From Akkermansiaceae bacterium (GTDB lineage Bacteria; Verrucomicrobiota; Verrucomicrobiia; Verrucomicrobiales; Akkermansiaceae), in NCBI GenBank assembly GCA_023253625.1, contig JALRFY010000192.1, forward strand, positions 1-42,021: a stretch of DNA of 42,021 nucleotides. Direction: 5' to 3'. Numbering within the stretch: the stretch's first letter is position 1; each line of letters opens with the position of its first letter. This document shows, one piece after another, positions 32,701 to 39,214 of the stretch. Position numbers and translations under genes: made by a program. The notes below the pieces were generated by a model. That model was given only the letters and a program-made list of their open reading frames with translations, made no database searches and was not told the origin of the DNA.

Positions 32701-33191
32701 TTGACGAGCCGGGCCGATCGGACGAATCCGAAGCGTTGCGAGAACCTCCAGCGATAGCTCATTCGCAAACCCATTTCGAGATGCTCCTCCTCAAACACAA
32801 TCTCGTCGCCCAACGTGCTTTTCATCAAACGCCTGCGGATCGGCCGTAGCCGAGCGATCGACGGACTGAAGGGATTCCAAAGATTTTCATTTGTGGCAAT
32901 CGCCGTCCACGGGCCGGTCGTGTTCCAGTTCCCGATGATTTTATCGACCGTGTAATATGGGAACAAAGCGCGCTCGGCGGACTGCCGTCCCGCGGTGAGC
33001 GATCCATGGCTGCTGCAAAACAGCCACTGGTCCCCAGCTCCGGAAATGCCGAGAAAAAAAGGCTCGAACTCTTCAAGCGGTTCGATCACCACATAATCGA
33101 CGCCGTGCGAGCACTTCCAGCGGTTCGCGGGTGGAAACGATGCGATGGCGGATGGCGCTGAGGCGACGGCCTGCTTTACGGTGGTTTGCAT
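29769..33191 (-). CDS. Large cytoplasmic GH94-clan-like protein, candidate beta-glucan phosphorylase
   Basis: This 1140-residue protein has no signal peptide. The N-terminal part is beta-rich (about 30-300) with LTAGRQSAERALFPYYTVDK. A helical, (alpha/alpha)-barrel-like centre follows, including EGNWRDIFQNWEALAW (464-479), ASIGYWGDHQIVYLL (523-537) and RRPEWNDANNALAG (645-658). Near the C-terminus come RSGSMFAYEGLGCVYWHM and PYSHSPAHAGARQPGLTGQV, and a final beta region. The layout and the WND(A/G) motif recall GH94-related phosphorylases, and the length suits GH149/GH161 beta-1,3-glucan phosphorylases rather than the 800-residue GH94 enzymes. Both comparisons are from memory. It is co-transcribed with a GPH symporter and lies near a GH81 glucanase. 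It may be a divergent member or a new family. Confidence 0.6.
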   Translation of the reverse strand: MQTTVKQAVASAPSAIASFPPANRWKCSHGVDYVVIEPLEEFEPFFLGISGAGDQWLFCSSHGSLTAGRQSAERALFPYYTVDKIIGNWNTTGPWTAIATNENLWNPFSPSIARLRPIRRRLMKSTLGDEIVFEEEHLEMGLRMSYRWRFSQRFGFVRSARLVNEGPAGRRLRLVDGLDNFMPAGIESRFQLQFSCLADAYKISEQDLGGALVIHRLAAGITDEPAPLEMLHATTVWCTGLGGGPTFMDRRDAEAFLRGAAPTTARQVRGRRGAMFLARDLFLEAGDALDWTMVAEIQQSQSDIAGLRGLLADPGALLAEVENDIRSGSGRLASIVAAADGFQQSADRDIVLHHYHNTLANILRGGIPENGCRLDRGRFLQHLSRHNAELATHHAEALSALPGNPCRDGLLEAVRAIADPDLDRIATEYLPLILSRRHGDPSRPWNRFFIRVADDDSGPVHHFEGNWRDIFQNWEALAWSYPEYLDAFVAKFLNASTIDGFNPYRITSEGIDWEAPMPDDPWASIGYWGDHQIVYLLKLLELEARVHPDRLAARLDIAGHVYADVPYRLVSWEKTLEDPRDTVVFDHALHAELMERKARIGADGLLLRNADGSLVRATLAEKLLLPALTKLANLIPGGGIWLNTRRPEWNDANNALAGCGLSVVTAGYLYRYLGCIGKMIAAHPHDTLRLSPAICELLETLGDLFGDPLWTRREPLDAGQRFNLVRAAGLAVERYRRHVYQAGPGESVPFARRSVLDFIEQSRASLETTLRQNRRDDTLWHSYNVLHIHAAAGRMSIERLVPMLEGQVSILSSGILDPAEAVDLLEALPDSPLRSSRHETYLLYPDRETVPFLETNRVDPAVAGEIPLLAAMTARGDQRLLVRDPDAGFRFHPDLVNVYALRERIARLAQESGLGDMAENDRSAVEALYEATFRHHSFTGRSGSMFAYEGLGCVYWHMVSKLMLAAQEVTLSACEHEADDVLIRRLAACYFDIQRGLGFRKTPEGYGAFPAEPYSHSPAHAGARQPGLTGQVKEGILCRLGELGVDFRDGRLRFRPRLLRRAEFGDNAAGSVGFTLAGTPVRYRLREDLERPVCRVHCTGSPALEVTDAEFDAELTREITGRSGRVQSVEIELPAAWTVV

Positions 33192-33212
33192 GATGCTGGC
33201 GCGGGCGCCCTC

Positions 33213-33230
33213 AAATTGCAGAAAATTGCA
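33213..33230. promoter_or_regulatory. Operator candidate O1: two AATTGCA copies one helical turn apart
   Basis: AATTGCA occurs at 33214-33220 and 33224-33230, exactly 10 bp apart. It lies between and over the predicted -35 (TTGACA) and -10 of the minus-strand promoter of the 1140-residue enzyme gene, where a bound repressor would block RNA polymerase. Confidence 0.5.
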
Positions 33231-33241
33231 TTCATTGTCAA
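33213..33241 (-). promoter_or_regulatory. Candidate promoter of the enzyme-transporter operon
   Basis: On the minus strand a perfect TTGACA (33236-33241) is followed after 17 bases by CAATTT (33213-33218), a weak -10, about 22 bases before the ATG. The operator candidate O1 overlaps the spacer and -10. Confidence 0.45.
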
Positions 33242-33318
33242 ACCGACTTTCCGAAGGGGGCGAGTCCGGGGCGCCATTTCATTCACACGATCCGGGCCAA
33301 TCCGGGGCGACTCCAAAA

Positions 33319-33340
33319 AAATTGCAACTTTATGCAATTT
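33319..33340. promoter_or_regulatory. Operator candidate O2: perfect 8-bp palindrome AAATTGCA-N6-TGCAATTT
   Basis: AAATTGCA (33319-33326) and TGCAATTT (33333-33340) form a perfect inverted repeat with a 6-base spacer, ending 4 bases before a TTGACG -35 element on the plus strand. Its centre is about 107 bp, close to ten helical turns, from O1. This is the kind of site a LacI- or GntR-type dimer could use. Confidence 0.6.
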
Positions 33341-33344
33341 CAGG

Positions 33345-33373
33345 TTGACGCCCCATGCCCGTTGTCCTAAAGA
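33345..33373 (+). promoter_or_regulatory. Candidate promoter of the secreted-protein gene group
   Basis: TTGACG (33345-33350) is followed after 17 bases by TAAAGA (33368-33373). This would start transcription about 60 bases upstream of the ATG at 33441. Confidence 0.5.
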
Positions 33374-33440
33374 CCTTTTTCATACCGCAGCGGAATGGCA
33401 ACATTATCCGGTGCGGTCACCAGCCACCTCCAAACCCATC

Positions 33441-34376
33441 ATGACCACTCTTTTCGGTTCAATTGCCCGCTGCGGCAAATTCCGGCGGATCGCCGCGCTG
33501 GCCACCATGCTCGCCTCCGGCACCGGTCTCGCCGGGCTCTCGCCCTATTCCGAGGATTTCGAATCATACGCGGAGGCGGCTCCGGAACAACTGCTGGGCG
33601 GTGGCTGGCTGGTCTATGGCAATGCGTTCGGCAGCGGCGGCGGATATCTTTACGGCTACGGCCCGTTCGCCGCGCCAAACTCCGGCGGTGGATTCTGCAA
33701 CGTCGCCACCGGCGAGGGCGGCCCGGATCAGGGGACCAAGGTGCTGACGGTATATTCGGACTACAACAACGCCGGCATGGCTTCCCCCACAAGCCAGTTG
33801 ATCGAGGCGAATGTGTTCCAGGAATACACCATCGCGGCTTCGGACGTCGGAGCGACCTGGACCTTCCAGTTCGATGTGAAAAAGGGCAATCTGGGACTCC
33901 GCTCCACCAACATCGCCTTCATCAAGGTGCTCAATCCGTTCAATGGCTACTCGACCACCACCTTCAAGACATTCGACGTGGCGACGCTCGCCGACGCCAA
34001 CTGGGCCACCCAATCGCTGCAAACAACCATCGGCGAGTGGCAGGGGCAGATCCTGCAGATCGGCTTCATGGCCACCGCCACCGAATACGAAGGCTCGGGC
34101 GCTTTTTACGACAATCTCTCGTTCACCTCCCCGGATTACGTGGCGCCGCCCGGCCCGCGCATCGTCTCGGCGGGCTTTGAAGGATCAAATTACCAAATCA
34201 CATTCGAAACCAAGTTCGGCTTCCAATACTCATTGTGGAAAGCGGAGACCCCCGCCGGGCCATATGAAGTGATCGACACCGGATTGTTTGGCGATGATTC
34301 GGAGGCGACCCTGTATGATTACGAAGCCACGGGCGACAAGGCCTTCTATCGCGTCGGTGAAACACCCAACCCCTGA
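33441..34376 (+). CDS. Secreted beta-sandwich protein with a C-terminal Ig-like domain
   Basis: The ATG at 33441 (MTTLFGSIARCGKFRRIAAL) gives 311 residues with a basic N-terminus and a signal peptide ending near GLAGL. The first domain (about 33-235) is a jelly-roll-like beta-sandwich, with YSEDFESYAEAAPEQ, ATWTFQFDVKKGNLG, AFIKVLNPFNGYSTTTF and AFYDNLSFTSPDY. Part of it resembles the PEP-CTERM protein at 35197 (AFIKVLDPNSGYATV). The last 75 residues form a domain ending KAFYRVGETP, of a type common at the end of Verrucomicrobiota exoproteins. There is no PEP-CTERM. It is probably a glycan-binding or surface protein of the glucan locus, placed first in the plus-strand group. Confidence 0.75.
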   Translation: MTTLFGSIARCGKFRRIAALATMLASGTGLAGLSPYSEDFESYAEAAPEQLLGGGWLVYGNAFGSGGGYLYGYGPFAAPNSGGGFCNVATGEGGPDQGTKVLTVYSDYNNAGMASPTSQLIEANVFQEYTIAASDVGATWTFQFDVKKGNLGLRSTNIAFIKVLNPFNGYSTTTFKTFDVATLADANWATQSLQTTIGEWQGQILQIGFMATATEYEGSGAFYDNLSFTSPDYVAPPGPRIVSAGFEGSNYQITFETKFGFQYSLWKAETPAGPYEVIDTGLFGDDSEATLYDYEATGDKAFYRVGETPNP

Positions 34377-34380
34377 ATCC

Positions 34381-35145
34381 ATGAAGATATTGTTTCCAAC
34401 CGGACGGCGTGGGCGCATGAAGCGCCGCTCCGGTTACACGTTGGTGGAACTGCTGGTGGCGATCGTGATCATAGCCGCGCTGGCGGCGGTCGTTTTCACC
34501 ATCGTCACCCGCGTGAGGATTTCCGCCAAAAACACCGTGACACTGGGCGCGCTGCGCCAGATCGGCACCGCTGCGGCCGCCTGGATGGGCGACAACCACA
34601 ACTTCTATCCACCGTGCTGGGACAATACCGAGGGCCGCAACCGTTCCTACGCCCAGACACTCGATCCCTACATCCACGGCGAGGAGGATTTCCGCCGCGA
34701 GGATAGCATATTCATCGGTGCGAACGCCCGTCTTCCGGTCAAGGTCAACGAGTTTTCCCACCCGATCACGTTCTCGATGAACCGCGCGGTTTGCCGCGAC
34801 ATCACCAGCAGCGGCAACAGGACCGAGAAACTGATACACGCCACCCAGGTGGAGCGGCCGGGAGAGGTGATTCTGATGGCCGACGGCTGCCAGAATTCAT
34901 CCAACATGAATCAAGCGAACGCCTCGGCACACCGCGTTTTCGCGGCGGTCGGCCAGATCGGAAACCGCTCACGCTTTGAGGAGGCCATCCCGGTAGGTCC
35001 GGACGAGGACACCCCGGCCGGCGACGGCTGGTTCCGCTATCACGGCGGCAAGTGCAACGCGCTGATGTGCGATGGTTCCGCGCGGCAGTTTTCCAAGGGA
35101 ACGATTCTCAAACGCCACATTTGGATCGACCGACTGAGCAATTGA
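34381..35145 (+). CDS. Pseudopilin-like protein with prepilin cleavage/methylation motif and H-x-G/DG tail
   Basis: From the ATG at 34381 the protein has 254 residues. The type IV prepilin signal RRSGYTLVELLVAIVIIAAL (15-34) shows a basic leader, Gly18 before the cleavage point and Glu at position +5, followed by the hydrophobic helix. The globular part ends with FRYHGGKCNALMCDGSARQF, the histidine-to-DG pattern of the large pseudopilin families (DUF1559-like) of Planctomycetota and Verrucomicrobiota. The ATG is 4 bases after the previous stop, so it belongs to the same transcript. It is probably a minor pilin or type II secretion-like surface subunit. What it does in a glucan locus is unknown. 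Confidence 0.85.
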   Translation: MKILFPTGRRGRMKRRSGYTLVELLVAIVIIAALAAVVFTIVTRVRISAKNTVTLGALRQIGTAAAAWMGDNHNFYPPCWDNTEGRNRSYAQTLDPYIHGEEDFRREDSIFIGANARLPVKVNEFSHPITFSMNRAVCRDITSSGNRTEKLIHATQVERPGEVILMADGCQNSSNMNQANASAHRVFAAVGQIGNRSRFEEAIPVGPDEDTPAGDGWFRYHGGKCNALMCDGSARQFSKGTILKRHIWIDRLSN

Positions 35146-35196
35146 CACATCCGTCCCGGACTTTCACAGACGACAGCCGAAAAACTCCCACAAATT

Positions 35197-35952
35197 ATGA
35201 CCATGAAACCAAACTGGAATACCAATCAGTCCCTTGCCTTGGGATCCTCACGAAACAATCCCGGAGCCACCCATTCCCGCCGAAGTAAATGGCTGGGGCT
35301 TGTCGCCGCTGCCGTGTCACTCACGGCAGCCCCGGCGATGGCAGCCACTTGGGTGGGTTACATGAATGTATTCAACACTGCAGCGGGCACGAAGGGCGGC
35401 TACGTCTTCGGCAGTGCGTGGGGCGTGGCGGATCTGAAGACGACCGTGTCCGTTCTCGGCTCCGGAATGGATCAACTGATCCTACAACCGAATTACAACA
35501 CTTATGCCGACAATGCCGGTGACGCCTTCTGGCGGAACAACGACGGAGCGGGACCCGATGGAAACAAATGGATGGAGGCCAACACCTACGTTGAAACCGC
35601 TTCGATCGCGGTTTCAACCTTCAGTTTTTCGGGCATTGTTGGCAGTTTCACGCTGAACTCCAACTACGTCGCCGAGGCCTTCATCAAAGTGCTCGATCCA
35701 AATTCCGGTTACGCCACGGTTCTCAATGACCGGGTGGCACTCCCGGCTTCGGGGGCGTTCGAGATCCATTCCGATCTTGCGAACTACCAAGGCATGATCC
35801 TCCAGACCGGATTCACGATCGAAGGTCTCAATGCCAATCCCGACGCCGAGGCGAGCCTTGGCAATGTCACGGTCACTGTTGTGCCGGAGCCCTCGGCTGC
35901 CTTGCTCGGAGTCCTCGGTCTGGCTGGCATCCTGAGGCGTCGGCGCAACTAA
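35197..35952 (+). CDS. PEP-CTERM sorting-domain secreted protein of the glucan locus
   Basis: This 251-residue protein starts at the ATG 35197; a second ATG at 35203 is nearly equivalent. The signal sequence is long, with its hydrophobic core after RRSKWLGL (LVAAAVSLTAAPAMAAT). The C-terminus (229-251) is VPEPSAALLGVLGLAGILRR plus arginines, a standard PEP-CTERM signal. The middle is a beta-sandwich with AFIKVLDPNSGYATVLND and YQGMILQTGFTIEGLN, matching the secreted protein at 33441 (AFIKVLNPFNGYSTTTF, WQGQILQIGFMATA). It is probably sorted by the exosortase encoded at 5610. It may bind glucan at the cell surface. Its end is 9 bases from the convergent epimerase-like gene. Confidence 0.9.
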   Translation: MTMKPNWNTNQSLALGSSRNNPGATHSRRSKWLGLVAAAVSLTAAPAMAATWVGYMNVFNTAAGTKGGYVFGSAWGVADLKTTVSVLGSGMDQLILQPNYNTYADNAGDAFWRNNDGAGPDGNKWMEANTYVETASIAVSTFSFSGIVGSFTLNSNYVAEAFIKVLDPNSGYATVLNDRVALPASGAFEIHSDLANYQGMILQTGFTIEGLNANPDAEASLGNVTVTVVPEPSAALLGVLGLAGILRRRRN

Positions 35953-35961
35953 CCTTCCAGT

Positions 35962-36858
35962 TCAGCATGATGGTGGCGGTTGCAGCGTAAGCCGGAGCTG
36001 CCATGCACGGGTTTCCAAAGGTCTCAGGGTGGTCAGGTCATCGCCTGGGCGGGCTTCGCTGAGTCGATCTCTCGCGAGGTTCGTCGGCTCGATGGCCCAG
36101 TGGTGAAGTCCGTTCCAAGCGCCGCGGTTGATCCACAGCCCGGCCCATGGGAGCAGCTCGCCAGGCCAATCGAGACGCAGGCTGCCGCCTGGCCCGCGGA
36201 TCTCGGCCCGTGCCGCTGCGGGAACCTCGACAAATACCTTGGCGCACGGCGGCTGCGCCACCCCCACATCCGCCCGGGTGAGATCCTGGCCCGGCTCCGC
36301 CCCGGGCCACAGGAGGCACCGTCCGTCGGTCGCGAGGCAATGTGACGGCGTTGGCTCGAAATGCAGGCGGTCTTGTGTTTCCAAGGTGAACAGGGGATGC
36401 CAGGCCCACTGGTAGGGAACCGGGCGAGCGGCGGTGTTTTGGAGGCGGTAGTTGAGGCGGAGCGTGTTTCCCTCGATGTCCAGACAACGTTCGAAATGAA
36501 GCGGCAGGCATTGCAGCCGCCACGCACAACGCAGCGTTTGGGGATCGAAGGCCGGAGCGGTGCGCCACAACTCGCCGTGATCCGGGAGCGGGTGCCCATC
36601 GACCTCGCAGGCAAGGACGGTGGGCAGACATTCGTCGATACCCGCACCCGGCCCGGTTTCGTAGCGTGACGGGTCCGCCGGGAGGTGGAGCCGGCGGCGG
36701 TTTTCCGGCGACCAACCGTCGAGCCACTCACGTTCGCCATGGAGATGGCGCAGAGAGACGATCCGTCCTCCGAGGGCGGGGACCAGAACCAAAGAGATGT
36801 TGCCGGCTTCAACGCGATACAGTTCGAAGCCATTGATGATCTCGGTGCGGACAGTCAT
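35962..36858 (-). CDS. Aldose-1-epimerase (galactose mutarotase)-like protein
   Basis: This 298-residue protein starts MTVRTEIINGFELYRVEAGN and continues with the supersandwich pattern of the mutarotase fold: ISLVLVPALGGRIVSLRH, GAGIDECLPTV (about 92-102), PYQWAWHPLFTL and AIEPTNLARDRL. The Glu in AIEPT and the His in WAWHPLF sit where catalytic residues lie in the family. It is the second gene of a two-gene unit, 9 bases after the GH81 stop. Family members interconvert sugar anomers, which would be useful with sugar phosphorylases or kinases. Other members of the fold act on hexose-6-phosphates or are non-catalytic, so the exact substrate is uncertain. Confidence 0.85.
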   Translation of the reverse strand: MTVRTEIINGFELYRVEAGNISLVLVPALGGRIVSLRHLHGEREWLDGWSPENRRRLHLPADPSRYETGPGAGIDECLPTVLACEVDGHPLPDHGELWRTAPAFDPQTLRCAWRLQCLPLHFERCLDIEGNTLRLNYRLQNTAARPVPYQWAWHPLFTLETQDRLHFEPTPSHCLATDGRCLLWPGAEPGQDLTRADVGVAQPPCAKVFVEVPAAARAEIRGPGGSLRLDWPGELLPWAGLWINRGAWNGLHHWAIEPTNLARDRLSEARPGDDLTTLRPLETRAWQLRLTLQPPPSC

Positions 36859-36867
36859 GGCATGGGC

Positions 36868-39144
36868 TCAGCGGCTGGTGGTCAATTGGCCCGGGCGCGC
36901 CATCAAAGTGTGTCCATCGGAGAAGGTCACCTCGACCGGTTCCTCGCCGAAGTGGTAGGCTGCGTAAAAGCGCCGCCCGTTCTTTTCATAGATGTTGACG
37001 AAGGGATGGTCGGCGGTGACTCCGGAGGTGTTCAGGCCCAGCGAGCCGAGGGTATGGATCCATTGATACATGAAGGCACGGCTGTTGCCTGCCTCCGTGC
37101 GGCACCCCGGATTTTTGTCCAAGTGCTCAATCGGCGCTCGCGGATCGTGCAGCGCGCCGAACATCGCCAGCAGATCGCCCCAGCCCGTGTTGTAGTCTCC
37201 TTTGGCTTCACGGTGGCGAACGATGTGGCCGTGGGTGTCGCCGACATATTCCGGATGCCGGCCGAGATATACCGATGCCGGAGTGAATGGCAGCCAGTTG
37301 ATGCCGTAAATGTGGTCGATTTCGCCGGAAAACCATGTTCCATATGCACCCTTGCCGCCCCAGATCATGCCTAGCGCCTTGTGCGGAAACTCCTTCGGAA
37401 AATTCGTGCGATTCACATCGAACCAATATTCCTCGATGGCGGTGCGCTCGGTGTTGAACAGATAGATGCCGGTTTCCAACAGGTCATCGCGTCCGGTCGC
37501 CGCGCCCCACAGCATGATGCCATTCCATGCGTTCATCGCCTCAGAGGCGGATTCCTGGTTGTTGCCATCGCCGTAATCCGCGTCGCCCGACGCCCACGAG
37601 TGGCCGGCATAGGGATCAAAGCAGCGGAATCGCGGAAACATCGGATCGTTCGGGTCCGATGAAGCGATGTCGCGGATCAACAGTTCGACCATGGGGCCCC
37701 ATTTCCCCGTCCATTCGAGATCGACACGCGCCACTTCCGCCGCGGCACGGATGAAGTAACCGTAGTGGAAATGATGGTCGTTCATGCGGGAATCGCTGTC
37801 ATACGAAGGCTTGCTGCCGATCAATGCGCCCCATCGTGCGTCGTGGTAAAAGAGGGTTTCATTTTCACCGGGTGTGGCCGTGAACCAGTTTTCGAGCCGC
37901 GCCTTGATCGCGTCATGGAAACGGTCGCGCAGCGCGGTCTCGCCGAGGCTTTCGGCAATGCCCGCAAGCGTCGCCAATTTGCCGAGCAGCTTGCCTTCCC
38001 AATACGTGTCCTTGAAATCGCGGACCGGCCCCGGGAGTTCTTCGCGCAAATACCCGATGAGTCGGTCGCGGTCGCGGATGCCATCGGCCGGAAGCATCGG
38101 CAGCACGCCCTGCACCGGCAAGCGCGTGCGGAAGCCGGAACCGCGCCCAAGCTTCATCGTGCCGCGCACCGAGGCATAGCTCCAGGTGGTCATCTTGTCT
38201 TCCGAATACTTCCATTGGTGGGGATAGAGCGCGAAAAGCGTGTCCGAACCGGAGCCTTCGAGTGCCTCGACGGTGAACCGGTAATCCGTGATGACAAATC
38301 CATCATGCACTTCCGGCACCACTCGTGTGTCGGTGACGTGATGGTGCGCCACTTCCGAGAAACCGCGGATTGTTCCATCTTCCGCAGCGGGCAGGAGCGC
38401 GATGGAGAAATAATCCTTTCCGCTTTCCAGCGACCATGTGGTGTCGTTTTCCGCGCTCCAGCGTGCTCCGGAAGGGCCGAACAAACCATAGTGATGGCCG
38501 CGGACCGTCAGGCCGACCACCGCGTCACCCTCCTTCCCGTGCCACAGCCGCGGTTTTTCGGCGAAGCGGAGTTCTGGCATCACTTCACCGTGACGCACAT
38601 AGACAAACGGGCTGCCATGGCCGAATCGCGCGTCGAGCCGCGCTTGGTCCTGCTCGAATCGCACGCCCACGAACCAATCGCTCGAATCGAGAAGCACGGC
38701 TTCGCAGAAGCCATCGATGCCGCCGAGGCCTAGGGTGAAATCGCCGGTTTCACCGATGCCTCCGCCGATGAAAGCGTCCTTGCCGGTGTGGATTGATGAT
38801 CCGGGGTATCCGACCGCCAGCCCCCGTGGTCCGCAACGGAGCGCGAGCGGATGGGCGAAGAGTGGTTGCGAGTGCGGCTGCCAAACGATCGAACTCCACC
38901 AATCGTTGGTCGGAACAGGCCCCGCGAGAGCGGCGGCACGGTGGATTTTTTCCGGCGGTGGCTTGCATCCCGCCGGAAGCCGGGTGGTGTAGCTTCCCGC
39001 GCCAACCGCGACGATTCCATCCCGTCCGGTGGAAATCTCGCGCGACCCGCAGGCGCACAAGGTGAGCATGAAACCCGCCGTCAGGAACCGGACCGCGCGC
39101 CGATGGAATTTACGCAAACATGATGTGGAGCGGAAACCGTTCAT
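36868..39144 (-). CDS. GH81 endo-beta-1,3-glucanase lipoprotein
   Basis: The ATG at 39142-39144 (MNGFRSTSCLRKFHRRAVRF) gives 758 residues. The lipobox-like LCAC places the lipidated Cys at 32, so it is anchored in a membrane. The GH81 catalytic region is intact: NDHHFHYGYFIRAAA (455-469), AGHSWASGDADYGDGNN (513-529) and QESASEAMNAW (530-540). The nucleophile and acid Glu/Asp positions of the family fall in these strings. GH81 enzymes cut internal beta-1,3 bonds of laminarin, curdlan and similar glucans. It is the first gene of a unit with the epimerase-like gene. The full domain order of GH81 (N-terminal beta-sandwich from about 50, catalytic helical barrel from about 370) is visible. Confidence 0.92.
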   Translation of the reverse strand: MNGFRSTSCLRKFHRRAVRFLTAGFMLTLCACGSREISTGRDGIVAVGAGSYTTRLPAGCKPPPEKIHRAAALAGPVPTNDWWSSIVWQPHSQPLFAHPLALRCGPRGLAVGYPGSSIHTGKDAFIGGGIGETGDFTLGLGGIDGFCEAVLLDSSDWFVGVRFEQDQARLDARFGHGSPFVYVRHGEVMPELRFAEKPRLWHGKEGDAVVGLTVRGHHYGLFGPSGARWSAENDTTWSLESGKDYFSIALLPAAEDGTIRGFSEVAHHHVTDTRVVPEVHDGFVITDYRFTVEALEGSGSDTLFALYPHQWKYSEDKMTTWSYASVRGTMKLGRGSGFRTRLPVQGVLPMLPADGIRDRDRLIGYLREELPGPVRDFKDTYWEGKLLGKLATLAGIAESLGETALRDRFHDAIKARLENWFTATPGENETLFYHDARWGALIGSKPSYDSDSRMNDHHFHYGYFIRAAAEVARVDLEWTGKWGPMVELLIRDIASSDPNDPMFPRFRCFDPYAGHSWASGDADYGDGNNQESASEAMNAWNGIMLWGAATGRDDLLETGIYLFNTERTAIEEYWFDVNRTNFPKEFPHKALGMIWGGKGAYGTWFSGEIDHIYGINWLPFTPASVYLGRHPEYVGDTHGHIVRHREAKGDYNTGWGDLLAMFGALHDPRAPIEHLDKNPGCRTEAGNSRAFMYQWIHTLGSLGLNTSGVTADHPFVNIYEKNGRRFYAAYHFGEEPVEVTFSDGHTLMARPGQLTTSR

Positions 39145-39214
39145 GGAGTGACCCGCAATCGGCGGGTCTCCAGACAATCGGTTTCCCTCCGGGATGCCGA
39201 TAGGAAAATCCAGC

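Noticed and set aside
30264-32849. Two long plus-strand frames (363 and 357 residues) opposite the 1140-residue gene
   Set aside because: Both are mirror frames of that gene. Neither has a recognisable domain, signal peptide or sensible start context.
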